Assembly: GCA_035222895.1 (NCBI GenBank)
Contig: JAVYIG010001811.1
Coordinates: forward strand, 124,001 to 188,000
Origin: Strongylocentrotus droebachiensis
Taxonomy: Eukaryota; Echinodermata; Echinoidea; Camarodonta; Strongylocentrotidae
DNA: 64,000 nt
Direction of reading: 5' to 3'
Shown here: positions 1-10,965 of the stretch, piece after piece
Layout of the letters: every line of letters starts with the position of its first letter
Position numbering within the stretch: position 1 is the stretch's first letter
Notes under the pieces: model-generated
What the model saw: the letters and a program-made list of their open reading frames with translations, nothing else
Told to the model about the DNA's origin: nothing
The model's database searches: none
Translations under genes and position numbers: made by a program

Positions 1-720
1 TATTAACACGTCATCTTGGTGGTATTGAATGGTGTGATGTTCAATTGGAGGAAAAGTGCACACCTTGTGCACATTCATCCTTTCATTAGATATTACACAC
101 TTGCTTGGCACTCCCTTGTTACGTATCACGTCTTGGATATCAGGGAACACACTGAATTTATGAGGCAATGTATACTGATTTCGCAAATTCACCGTTGTCA
201 CCTCATGTTCATACAAAACCCGATTTTTAGCCAGTAATTGTGCCTGATCACCATTGAAGCCTTGCAACCATTCACATGTCATCTGAAGAGCCTGATTCTC
301 CCTGCTGAAATGTGATGAACAGTTTGGACTTCCACTAACGACAGTCAAATTCCAGTATGAAAGCTGTACAAATAACATTTGTGCCATTAAAAAGTGTAAT
401 AAAATGAGTTCCCGAATCACTCTCTTCAGCATGATGAATAATTAGTTCAAATCCGTTTGGTTGAATCGGTTTTTCAACTTGTATCTTGAGCTCATCTCAC
501 CAGATGTCGATGCCGGCTCGATCCAATTAAATTTATCGTTTACGGATAATGGTCCATGAAGATGGAAAAGAACCGAAATATTTTGATACTCAAGAGCATG
601 AACTGTTTCCCATCGGTAATTGCACACATTGTCTTTAGAAAATGACTGATCGATTAGAGCTTGCACACAGAAAACCAATGATAACGCTTTCAAGAGGAGG
701 CTACCAGGCATTCGCAACAT
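1..720 (-). pseudogene. Locus A: 5' part of an Ig-like receptor gene, frame-broken, cut by window edge
   Basis: This is the N-terminal part of a family member. A hydrophobic signal peptide (MLRMPGSLLLKALSLVF...) starts at 718-720; a Met 14 codons upstream (762) is also possible. The first Ig-like unit follows (QNISVLFHLHGPLS, then SRYKL), but this frame stops near 442. The homologous continuation lies in another frame (ELIIHHAEESDSGTHFI, about 345-440), and the second unit in a third frame from about 345 to base 1 (MTCEWLQGFNGDQAQLLAK, LYEHEV, SKCVIS, VCTFPP). At least two frameshifts therefore separate the pieces. The transmembrane segment and tail lie outside the window. Paralogs are intronless, so splicing is an unlikely explanation, but an assembly error is possible. 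Confidence 0.75.
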
Positions 721-1941
721 TTTGAAGGATATGATATGTTCTTTCAACCTTTGAAGAAACAAATTCCACGTAATCTTGATAACTACGAATTCAACTCTTA
801 TCGAATCTTACAAGATCGGATAACCTGAAGCTTCTACCGGACAGTTTAATCTTCAGGTAGAATAATTATGAATGCACCTGGTCTTAAAACTGCAGAAAGC
901 CAGTCCTTTTGCCATGCATTGCGTGATAAAAATGAAGTGCACTTGACCATAGTGGAAACCAAACGAAATAGATCACGTTTCTTGTAGATCACAATCAAAG
1001 CATGAATTTTCTTTTCCTTTCCGGAGTCTGAAGTGGATTCTTTTGAGAGACTATCTACTACACTTGAAGCAATAAATCATCTTGTGGTAGGACTTGACAT
1101 GTAGTTGAAAAAGAATTATAACATACCATGAAAATTTCTTTGATTGATTTGCTTACATCTTGAGGTCTAAATCTTTCTAGTTCTGCTATGAAAGACACTC
1201 AGGACATCTTATCACAAAACCGAAATCGTCTCGAGTTTTTTTCTTCAGAATTGATAACCTTGCCACCGAATTAATCAATCTTTTACTACCTTTTTTAATA
1301 TGTAATTTAAAAACAATAACAATATAAACGACATATTTTGGCATAATCCCTTCTATATTCGAATAGAGCTTTTTTTGTAAGAATGGTTACACAGATCATA
1401 CAAATCGATTGTAATTTTATCTGTAGTGCCAAACGGCCTATACAATTTTGTAAGTACCACTCTACGATACAAACAAATTGGTGCAAATTTTACTCTCATA
1501 TGGGGAAGGGGAGATTTTAAAGACAAATCACTTTCTCAAAAGATGCAAACAAAAGCCCGAATAATGTGTCATCAGGCACAAAGATTGCATACCATCCAGT
1601 ACATAATGTGCCAATTATTTAAATTGATTTTTTAAATGTGTTTGTCGACCATTCCGTGCGGAACAAGAATATTAGAACATTAGCATTAGCACCTTAACAT
1701 CTTTTAACTGCATGTTGTGATTAATCTGTTGATGGATTATGATACTGATGAATAATACAAGTATAGCGGAAAGGAAGAAAAGTCTTAAAATAATCAAATC
1801 TGTTCATAATAATAGCATCAAAATAGGGTTATAATACCATTTTATATGTGCTTCACATTGTAAAATCGGTCTGAAATCGGAATAAGATTGAAAACAACGT
1901 TACCTCAAACAAATAAGATGCAGAAAGTTAGACACGATCAC
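721..1941. other. Intergenic spacer between loci A and B
   Basis: No gene with family motifs or convincing codon structure is visible on either strand. The stretch is AT-rich and holds the upstream side of locus A and the downstream side of locus B. A 69-codon plus-strand open frame (1426-1635) shows no recognisable domain and is treated as chance. Confidence 0.6.
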
Positions 1942-4055
1942 TCATTGACAAGTGCTACCCGGGTCTTCCCTTTTCACATCGCCACCATTAGTCGATCCAG
2001 AAGATTGAGCGTTAGCGCTGTTACCGTAAATGTGACAATCTTCCAAGACACGTGGCTCGTGGCTACTCTTCTTGTCGAGGATGCTTTGAAATAATTCTTT
2101 CCCAGGGACCCTTGGGTCGTCATATTCCGACTCCAGAGGCATCATCCTATTGGTCTTTTGGCTCATGTCAGGTTTAGCGTAGAGGGAGTCTGTGTTTGTT
2201 ATAAGCCCCGCGTTAGTGTTATCATTCAATGAATCGCCTTCCTTGGGATCGACTGGTCGTGTAGCTGGTTCCTTCATGTTAAAAGAATCGTGCTGGCCCC
2301 CATGATCCTCAGTCGTTGTAACGAAACATGGGACACGTGCTGAATCTGAGCGTTTGACATTGGTAGCCATCACATTCTCCTGGATATCATTGACTGTACA
2401 ATATGTATTGTCCAGGTTTGATGCTGTAGGAAGGACTGCATCCGCATTGTGCTGTCCGATGATGTTCGCTTCATAAACAGTGTCCCATGTAGGCTTTTCG
2501 ACAGTGTCTTTATCAGAGGGATCGTTACGATGAACGGTACATTTCTTATTCAACGCTATCAAATTACGCCGTGAAGGCAGGGTCGGAGGCTTGGCTTGCT
2601 GGTCAGGACATAACGACAAAGCTCCTTCCTGGGTGCAATCGTCATTCTTGTCTAGTTGGCGCTGACGGGGTACAGACTGGGGAAGCTCAGGAACCCTCTG
2701 AAGCTGAAGAGGGTGTGTCGATAGGACAGTCATATTTACAGACTCTGCACCTTCGTCAACCACTGCTGCCGTATTACTATTATCCATGTCGATGTCTTGA
2801 TTCATCTCTTCTCTTAAACGGTACCGCCTTTTTATGCGAAGGTTTTGGTAACATTTGGCGCAACATCCACACATGCTGAAGATCAATGCAAATGCTGATA
2901 ATCCCACAACTGAACAAATTATCGTTAACTGAGTTTGGGTAAGTGCGTCGTCCGATTGGATTATATTACAATTAGTTATATTATCTTCCTTAGTTGGTGA
3001 AGCGTTCCCTGAAATATTTTCACAATTCATCATGATATTGAAGCTGTTTTCCCCTCCAAATTTCGGTCGAACGGAACATTTGCATTTAACGTCTTCTGGT
3101 ATTCGTACATTGATAATGTCTTCAACTATTATGGTCATCATCTTTCTCTTCACCACCAATAAGCACAATTTGCTTGATATTGACCAAAGGAATCTCTTCT
3201 GAATAGTAAAATGGGACCAGATTACCACCAGTACCGTACCAACATGATGCGACTTTTGAGTCCTTGAACTTGCAAACGTCAGAAACAGCACTTAGATTTT
3301 TGTCTTTTCCAATCAAAATTGATTGAATTGTAGGAAATGTACATATTCCATTCTTATTCCCTGTGTCATTTGATATAGCACACTTGCTCGGTATGATCGA
3401 TCTCTTTGTAAAATATGTTTTCTAGAGCAACGTATGCGATTAATTTATTTGATAAAACAAAATCATCTTTGTAGTTCATCCGAAGCGTTTCATAACCATA
3501 CAGCACCTGATTTCCTGCCACGAGTTGTGCTCGATCCCCTTTGTTTACCTGCAACCACTGGCATGACATCTGTAATTTACCGCTATGTCTATTGAAGAGC
3601 GTAGAACAAATAGGTGCTGTACCTTCAATGGTTAAATTCAGGATAACAATGGTACATAGTGATTGTGACCCCTGGTAAATTTTGACGACGTGCTGTCCCG
3701 AATCGTTTTGATCAGTAAACGCAATGGTCATCTCGAACTGGGTCCCGTTGATCTGACTCAACGTATAACGACTATTATCAAGAGATGTGTTGGTAATGCA
3801 TTCCAAAGTACGATTCTGTAGCTTTTCACATTCTAACTCTCCCCTTGTCCACACAAGTGACTGAGGACTACCAACTGTCTCCTTCAGGTTAAACCTGAGA
3901 GAAATATTCTGTCCATTTACCTCATGTTTTGACTCTTCCTGTTGTTGGTTACACCATAAGGTATCATCTTGAGATCAAGTCTGTTTGATGAAACATTGCA
4001 AAATAAAAAAGACCACAAATAATGTCCGTTCAACAGCGATGCTTTCTTGAGACAT
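1942..4055 (-). pseudogene. Locus B: Ig-like receptor with YAKP/YDDP tail, broken by one stop and two frameshifts
   Basis: The start is taken at 4053-4055 (MSQESIAVERTLFVVFF, a signal peptide). A TGA at 3975-3977 interrupts the end of the signal peptide; the duplicate locus J has TGT (Cys) there. The frame then runs through Ig-like unit 1 (NGQNISLRFNL, LVWTRGE, NDSGQHVV) and unit 2 (MSCQWLQVNKGDRAQL). Near 3390-3400 an extra GATC-like 4 bp, absent from J, shifts the frame. A second shift lies near 3140. From about 3130 down to 1942 the frame is open: transmembrane segment (IICSVVGLSAFALIFSMCG), NTYCTV, LYAKPDMSQKTNR, EYDDPR and HIYGNSA. The last YMN-type site is missing. It is the duplicate of J in its 5' half; the 3' halves differ strongly. 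Confidence 0.85.
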
Positions 4056-5392
4056 GGCGATAATTTTGAAGAAAAAAATATGGTAAACGCTATTAATTGA
4101 AGTTTTATTTCTAAAACAAGTGGTATAAAGGTCCTTTCACATACAAATAATTCAGAATGACTAAATGATGGAGCTCTTGTGCCACGTATCAGGTGGTAAT
4201 GTGACAAGAGCGATATAAAAGCCAATGTTTGATTAGCATGGTCGGTTTGGAATGATGAAAGCAAGAGACAACATACTCGCGTAAAAGAGGAGGGGCTTCG
4301 CGAAGTCTTCTACTGACCGTCCTCCATAACCACAATGGCCAAACCTACATGTAGAACTGGCAATAAGCCAATGGATGAAGGGCAAAGATAGACAGTGTCA
4401 CTCACAAGGCAACGAAGGGAATGACCTCCTAAGAGAATGAGCCCTTGTTTAGAAAATGAACCCTTCACACTATTTCCGTGATCGTGTTGGTGAGTGAAAA
4501 TCCCATTTCCCCGTTTTGTTCATCTTTAAGAGAAACGGTGATTCACAAGAAGGCACTATGGAGAAACTAAAAACCATTGTCCAAAGTTGCTCTCATTTGA
4601 CTCACTACCCTGACTTTTTTTTCAAACTATGTTTTAATGGTTGTTAATTTCCTGTCATCTTTACAACCAGATGTGATTTGTTACTTTCAAACCTGAACCA
4701 ACAAAAGGCTTGCCATTAAAGAGTGAGGTTTCGAGAACCATCAAAACAATAGGAGCATAGTTAAAATCGTGCATATCACCCTAAGTTACTTTCGGTTTAT
4801 AATTAGCATTAGAATATACCCAATTCGCATATGGTACGCATCCTCGTCAGACATCATATTCTTTCTCTATTCAACTAAATTGCATCTTAAAACCAATAAA
4901 AGAAATCTCCCCTTAAATTTTCTAGAATTAACCAGGGGCCTACAAATATTTTAGTAGAGTAATTCAGCAAGAAAGTCAACATGGTCGACATAAATAATTT
5001 AACCCTTCTGATAGATATTTCCAACACTTTAATACAGAGGTGGAATTTTTCTATCACAATGTATAACCTGATTAGATTAATAAACTAAAGGATTGGTAAC
5101 AATAGATAAGTTAAATGTAATTAACAAATAGAGTATTAATACGAGGTAACGCCAATATTACAGGCAAATATTATGAATGTGAAACTTGCTATATTAATCT
5201 GTGCCATCTCTTATTGTTTTGATGGTATGTTAAAATGACCTTAGAATCCCCCCCCCCCTCAAAAAGAAAAAAAAATATATAAGGCATGATCAAGCTTTCT
5301 CTTTGGTTTAAAAATCACTGCCGGAGTATTTTGTCTCTGAATTATTTTTCAAGCAAAACATGACAACATTGCAACCGTACTTCTTGTTCAAA
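4056..5392. other. Spacer between B and C, nearly identical to 44468-45827
   Basis: This is the upstream region of B and the downstream region of C. It contains a C-run followed by an A-rich run near 5250-5275, which is expanded into an AT dinucleotide tract in the duplicate copy. No gene, RNA gene or transposon is recognised. The near identity to the other copy, although the adjoining receptor genes B and J are both broken, suggests recent duplication or conversion rather than protein-level constraint. Confidence 0.6.
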
Positions 5393-7477
5393 TCAAAGCG
5401 TATTCATATACAAATCACCGCCACTTGTCGATTCATCGGTAGGACTTGCTAGGCTGTTGTCGTAGGCATGGTAATTTTGGTCGGTGCTTAGGGCTCGTAG
5501 ATGTAGGTCCTCCTCCGGAACGAGAATGCTTTGAAAATAGTCATCTAAAGGAACCCTTGGGTCATCATAATCTGACTCCACAGATGCTAAGTTTTTGGTT
5601 TTCAGGCTCATGTCGGGCTTCGCGTAGAGTGCATCCAAGTCTGGAATTAGTGAGTTTGTAGCCATCAAGTCGTCTCTCGATGTCTTCTCGTGACCCGACG
5701 ACAGACGTGACCGATTAATACTGTGTGATCCATGGCTATGTGCACTCAAAGGGATGCCTTTGACATCATCCATTGAACAATAAGTACTGTCAGGACATGG
5801 TGTCTTGGCACTGGCCGTGCACGCATTTCGCAGTAGGTCCATGCTTGGGGCGACAGTGTCATGTTTCTCCTTTTTTCCTTGCGAAGGCACGTTTAGTGGT
5901 CCACCTAGCGGTCCAGAAAATGGCTGCATGGCACCTTGTCTAAGAAAAGGCTCTTCTTCGTCTGTCGGACGCCGGTTAAGTCCACCTCTCGGGGACCCGG
6001 GGTCTGTAGTTTGTTGGGGTGTTAGAGCTGTGAAGGTCATTGCTAGACCTCCTGCATTATCGTCATCCGTTGCCATTGAACCTCTCTGAAGACCATTCCC
6101 CATATCCCTTCTGACAAGATACTTGTCTTTTGGGGGAATATTGTACCTGGAATAACATTTCATTATGCAAGCACCAGCGACGCACCCAAGCCCCAATGCT
6201 GCTATTGTAGCCACTGCTATGAATATAGCTCGGTGTTCTGCCGTTATACCGCCTAGTTTACCTTGAGAACATGGAGAACTGCTTGGTACCGTTACCTGAG
6301 TGTGGACACATGTTTGGTCGATCATACTTTCTGGAGAGATTCCCTCCTGATTGTTTAACGTCGAATCAAGTCTTTGAAAATTCACCGTGATGACTTCACA
6401 TTGCTCATCTTCTCTTGAATTCGTGTAGAGGAGTTTTGGGTCTGCAATACGTAGGGATAGCGCTGAACTTTGGTATTTGGTGTATTTTCTAACATCCAAA
6501 CTCGTCATGTTAATAATAGTAATCTCTGACGGTGCTTCGTTCGAACCGCAGAGGAAGAAGAATATATAATCAGTGTCTCTTGCATCGTTTGCATTGTAAT
6601 TTCGTTTAGAATCGACAGATAATTCATTGCCATCACCGTCGTATACTAATAAGATGGGTTTTCTTTGGTTGGCGACGCAACATTCAAAGTCCACATGTTC
6701 ACTATGAGTATTTTCAATAGGATGAGGTGTGACCCCGGTGAATTCACACTCTTCTCTCGCTTTTCCTTTCCTGTGAGTAACAATACATTTTTTAGGTACC
6801 GTGATTTCACCAAGTATCTTATCAAGACCAACGTATACGCTAAATTGATGCGTCATAATAAAGGAACCGTTGAAATACAGTTCCGGAATCTCATGTTCAT
6901 ACAGGATTTCGTTGTCTACTTCAAGGTGTGCTCGATCCCCTTCGTTCATTTGCAGCCATTTGCAAGACATCTGTAATTTTCTGCTTTCATTGTTGAGTTG
7001 TGTTGTACATATCGGTTCTGGAGTTATGACGGTTAAATTCAGCAGGAGAGCTAGGCAGAGTGGCTGGCTACCTATGTTAACTGTAACAACATGATGTCCT
7101 GAATCATTCTGCTCCGTGTATTCAATAATCAAATCAAAGGTATCGTTGCTGACTTCAGTCAGTCTGTAACGATCAACGTTAAAATCTCCGTAACCTTCGT
7201 ATTCTAAGAGTTGATTGTGTGGTTTTACCCATATTGATTCTCCTTTTCTCCACACCAAAGTTTGAGTGTGAAGTATTGGATCTTCCAAATAAAATCTTAT
7301 GGAAATATTCTGTCCGCTCCAAACGTCCATCACTTTTTCTTGCACCTTGCCACACCAAAAAGATTCGTCATAAGACAAGGTTATGTGGAAAATACTTGGC
7401 AAAATAAGAGACGACAAAATCATATTCATAGTGAAATACAAATTATATGGAGACATTTTGTAAGAGTCCACAGCCAA
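5393..7477 (-). CDS. Receptor C: intact intronless Ig-like type I receptor, 694 aa, five-motif tyrosine tail
   Basis: Single exon. The signal peptide lies within residues 1-35; Met8 (MSPYNLYF) is an alternative start. The ectodomain spans about 36-412: unit 1 has C42, W76, DSG at 125-127 and C141; unit 2 has C157, C172 with W174, C231 and C244; unit 3 has C266/C267, C310 and C360. About six N-glycosylation sequons are visible. The transmembrane helix is about 416-438. The tail carries STYCSM (Y566, ITIM-like), LYAKPDMSLKTK (Y618; the usual R after PDMS is L), YDDPR (Y637), AYDNS (Y672) and the C-terminal LYMNTL (Y690). The 694-residue partner K has every motif at the same position. Likely role: cell-surface recognition with phosphotyrosine adaptor signalling. 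Ligand and family name are unknown. Confidence 0.9.
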   Translation of the reverse strand: MAVDSYKMSPYNLYFTMNMILSSLILPSIFHITLSYDESFWCGKVQEKVMDVWSGQNISIRFYLEDPILHTQTLVWRKGESIWVKPHNQLLEYEGYGDFNVDRYRLTEVSNDTFDLIIEYTEQNDSGHHVVTVNIGSQPLCLALLLNLTVITPEPICTTQLNNESRKLQMSCKWLQMNEGDRAHLEVDNEILYEHEIPELYFNGSFIMTHQFSVYVGLDKILGEITVPKKCIVTHRKGKAREECEFTGVTPHPIENTHSEHVDFECCVANQRKPILLVYDGDGNELSVDSKRNYNANDARDTDYIFFFLCGSNEAPSEITIINMTSLDVRKYTKYQSSALSLRIADPKLLYTNSREDEQCEVITVNFQRLDSTLNNQEGISPESMIDQTCVHTQVTVPSSSPCSQGKLGGITAEHRAIFIAVATIAALGLGCVAGACIMKCYSRYNIPPKDKYLVRRDMGNGLQRGSMATDDDNAGGLAMTFTALTPQQTTDPGSPRGGLNRRPTDEEEPFLRQGAMQPFSGPLGGPLNVPSQGKKEKHDTVAPSMDLLRNACTASAKTPCPDSTYCSMDDVKGIPLSAHSHGSHSINRSRLSSGHEKTSRDDLMATNSLIPDLDALYAKPDMSLKTKNLASVESDYDDPRVPLDDYFQSILVPEEDLHLRALSTDQNYHAYDNSLASPTDESTSGGDLYMNTL

Positions 7478-7803
7478 TACAATAGATATCTAAGTCGTTA
7501 CACACCGGTCCACGCATATGAAGTACGTGTCGTGTAAGTCACCGCAATCACAATAATATAATTGAGGAAGTTCAGTAATATCTACAAGTTTTTTTTCCAG
7601 TAGAGAGTAGCTTAGAAAATTCTTGCTCCACTAACTCTCGATCATATTCAAAACAAGACAGAAAATTGAGACAAAGAAGTAGAGAACTGTAAATGATTGA
7701 TAGAATGATGACGAGTGAGGGCGGGAACGTAATTGGCGGGAACGAAGCACTGTAACATAGCCAGATGAAGAAATGAACGAATCAAATCAAATTGTGTATT
7801 CAA

Positions 7804-7811
7804 GGGCGGAG
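7804..7811 (+). promoter_or_regulatory. GGGCGGAG element upstream of C
   Basis: GGGCGGAG (CTCCGCCC on the gene strand) lies about 327 bp upstream of the C start codon. The same octamer or a one-base variant occurs upstream of D, E, I, K, L and M. It contains a GC-box (Sp/KLF-type) core. Function is inferred from recurrence only. Confidence 0.4.
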
Positions 7812-9083
7812 CGTCGTCAGCAATACAAGCGGTTTTGTTCGAAACAACCGCCTTCAACTCTAACAAGGTATATCTCATTTTATCATTGGAATAATTTCAG
7901 GCATAGATGAGAATGGAAATAGTATATTAGTGACGCCGCGTTCGATTTATCTTCATACAAAACAGTCATAGTGTCCTTATTGTGAAACCGAAGGTGACAT
8001 CAAACTGTTTCCCCGTATTTTATTTATTTATTTATTAAATAATTTATTTTTATTTTTATTTATTCATTTATCTTAGTGAAGCTCAGTATCACATCCTTGT
8101 GGTTTCCCGATTGCTCTAGAATCTAATCCAGAAACGTACACAAATCAAGCCACAAGAGTTATACCTCCCAACAACTTAAACGTAATTCCTTTCCTCAATT
8201 CCATCACAAAAATAATATCAAGTTCTCATAATGCATTGTCTTTTCCAAACAGTTTTGTTGCATTTCATATCATGTACATGATTCTCAAATTTATGTCGTA
8301 AACATACATCATTTGTTGGAATTATACTTATTATTTACTCATAGAGGCACTCATATATTAATATATATTGCAAATACTTCCTGCATTCTATTGGTGAAAA
8401 CATATCAGTTACAAATGTGCACAATGTGCTAATTAGATCATGTGCAAACATATTAAATGGATGAGAAATAACATCGTGAGTTTCGAGGTGCTTTTGGGCC
8501 CTTGAATATAACTCAACCTGTCATGGATTCAGATGCACGCCATCTGCGATGAAATTGCATTGAGACAGTTTGTATTGGTCTGCACACATTTCAGAATCAC
8601 AGGCTTTTTATACAAATTCTTGTGAACACCATCAATGAACCAAATTTAAAAAAAATATTTGTGTATCTTCCCCTTTTAACAGGCTTCCTTTTTCTTTTTC
8701 TTTTGCTATGACCGTATGATTAATTTGATCTAAAAAAACTACTGAGTCCAGCTTTTTCAAAACATTGGGATCAACAAACTAATAAAACTCGAGTTTTATA
8801 GCAATGTTGTATACAAATTCATTCGGTTGTTGCTTGTAAGTTATCTGGATCCTCGAAGAACCTCCTTCGCTATGATTAATTATTAAAGTCTGGCAAATGT
8901 TAGGAGCTAGAATGTTTATTTTCCTTTTCATGGATATCCACTGTAGCGGATGATGAGGAAGTAGCACACTTAAATGAACATTGTCTTCGTAACATGAAGG
9001 AACTTTATAAGAAATACATTTGTTGGTCAGCTGGCCTGCGGTATAATATATTGAAATATGTGTAGCATGTATTTACCGCCAGA

Positions 9084-9086
<3 letters not shown>

Positions 9087-9122
<36 letters not shown>

Positions 9123-9150
9123 CGCGTACGTGCGTGTGTTTGTGTGTGTG
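9087..9150. repeat. (GT)n/(GC)n microsatellite
   Basis: A TG dinucleotide run is followed by alternating CG and further GT. The duplicate copy at about 49410-49440 has a shorter, simpler GT run. Alternating purine/pyrimidine of this kind can adopt Z-DNA. Confidence 0.9.
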
Positions 9151-10840
9151 GGAGTGGTGGAGGATAAAACAGCTACATTGTAATAATCCCTATTATTGTA
9201 TGATCGATTAATAGTTGTCGCTACATTGGAAATCGAAAATGCTATTGTCATCATTAATTAATTCTTTCAACATGTTCATGTTCAGGGCACTAGTCGATGT
9301 TTAAGGTGTTGTATACAAACTAGTGGTGATTTACGTGTACATTTAAACAATTGTCCATTATAAAATCGAAATTGTTTGAATTTCATGTATTAATCAGGAT
9401 AAGGGACATTACTAAAGACACACACACACGCACACAATCCCGGAAAGGCACGTCAATTGGATAAGATTATTGTTATCGATTTATTCATCATAGCAATTAA
9501 TCATAGCAAAGCTCAATACAACCGAAACAGAACAATAAACGTATAACTTGAAATTGTTAGGTAGGTCGTCCATTAATCTTCCATCATTGGACACAAACAA
9601 ATGATACAATAAGCCTCACATTGAAAGATAGTGATAATCGTGATGATGATGATAATGATCAAGTAGCAATAGAAGTAAATAATTCACATTAAACAACATG
9701 TTATATCAAAACCCAAATCAACTTGTACAGCTACTCTTGCTACCATCGTAAACATCAATTTATCCATTGCCATTTTGGAGGAAGGGATTACATAGGTAAA
9801 AATGCTTGAAGAAAACTTTCTCACAAATCCCTAACGATCGTTTTTCGTCGAAATCCCAGTAATGATCTTTATAACTTATCAATAATAATACCACTCACCA
9901 GTCAATATTTAAAACAAGATTCACTATCAGCTATTTCCTTCTTATATCAAATAAACATAAAGTAAATATATTGTTTACAATAGATGAAAGGGGCGAACTT
10001 TTGAACGCGAGGCTTGCAATAAGGTAGCCATAACACTACATATACGTATAAATTGCATATCATAATCTATATAACATAACTATAAAGAGAGAACAAAAAT
10101 AGTAATAAAAAAAGGTCAAACAAACGATACAGAAAATTGGGCAAGACATTTGTACAAAATATGTGCTATACGAATTATACTGTATACATATTATATCTTC
10201 ATAGTATGCGTTAATGTAGGGGGTGAAATGCATGTTTTAATAGAAAAATGTACAGTATTTAAATTATTTCAGTGGTCTGGGACCGGCCTGTAAAACAGTT
10301 CACATTATTCTAGCTCTATTCATATTGTATTAATATATTCCAACTTCCCATTCCATACCTCTAATTTGTGATAGTAATCACGTCTTTCCAATCGTTAAAT
10401 ATTCACGACATTCTTTTTATTTTATATTGTCTCTGAAGTATGTGCTACACGCCAACACTTTGAAGACCGTTCATGCATATTCATTATTGGAAAAGTAGGT
10501 GTGGCCAAATTTAGTTTGAAGGAAAACTAATTCCACTCAGCTGTTTCAAATTTGAAAGAGCACTGCCGTAGATAATCCTTCTTCAGAAGAAAAAAAATCC
10601 GAAACTAAATAACATGCGAATATATCATGTCCAAGGCCATGTCTAAAAAGCTTACAATTGTTATTGTCTAACAAGTTTTTCGATTATTAGTATATATATA
10701 TACATTAATTGATAACACATTTTAATTCACTACATTTATTGACTCTTGTGTTGTTTTTAAATGGTTTAATATGCTTTCATTTCAAAATTAATTAATGTAC
10801 GCATTTTATGTAATTCAATAGTAGTATTAATTGTAGACTA

Positions 10841-10901
10841 CTTCTATTACTACTACTACTACTACTACTACTACTTGTTGTTGTTGTTGTTGTTGTTGTT
10901 T
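10841..10901. repeat. (TAC)n followed by (TTG)n trinucleotide microsatellite
   Basis: Runs of TAC are followed directly by TTG repeats, downstream of gene D. A related TAC-rich tract marks the equivalent point at 22834-22893, and a short remnant is present near 51750-51770, which helps align the array units. Confidence 0.9.
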
Positions 10902-10959
10902 GATACGCATTTTCTTAGATATGACATAAATTGTGTATCCTATCGTAATAAACTGTGTA

Positions 10960-10965
10960 TTTATT
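10960..10965 (-). terminator. AATAAA hexamer overlapping the D stop codon
   Basis: On the gene strand the last codons read TTTGAATAAATA, so the TAA stop (10961-10963) lies inside an AATAAA poly(A) hexamer. The arrangement is conserved in L (51847-51852). If used, the 3' UTR would be only tens of bases. Use is inferred. Confidence 0.4.

Larger units (their letters stand above)
7478..10960. other. Spacer between C and D (array unit spacer)
   Basis: No gene is seen. Homologous stretches occur at 47913-51847, in more diverged form at about 19970-22900, and in part at 56380-58400, so this is a recurring array spacer. It holds the upstream region of C, a TTTA/ATTT-rich tract near 8020-8070, a GT/GC microsatellite near 9087-9150 and TAC/TTG microsatellites near 10841-10901. 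Relative to the duplicate it lacks three insertions (a MITE and two SINE-like pieces), so it serves as an empty-site reference. Confidence 0.7.

Noticed and set aside
3090-4055. Introns as the explanation for the frame changes in B (and J)
   Set aside because: Seven paralogs read the same region through in one exon, each break is a 1-4 nt change relative to the other copy, and no splice-site pair flanks them.
5446-5661. Plus-strand open frames opposite C (also 5805-6089, 6665-6976, 7262-7537) and equivalents opposite D, E, G, K and L
   Set aside because: They are antisense shadows of strong minus-strand receptor codons, with no domain of their own and no conservation beyond what the sense gene imposes.
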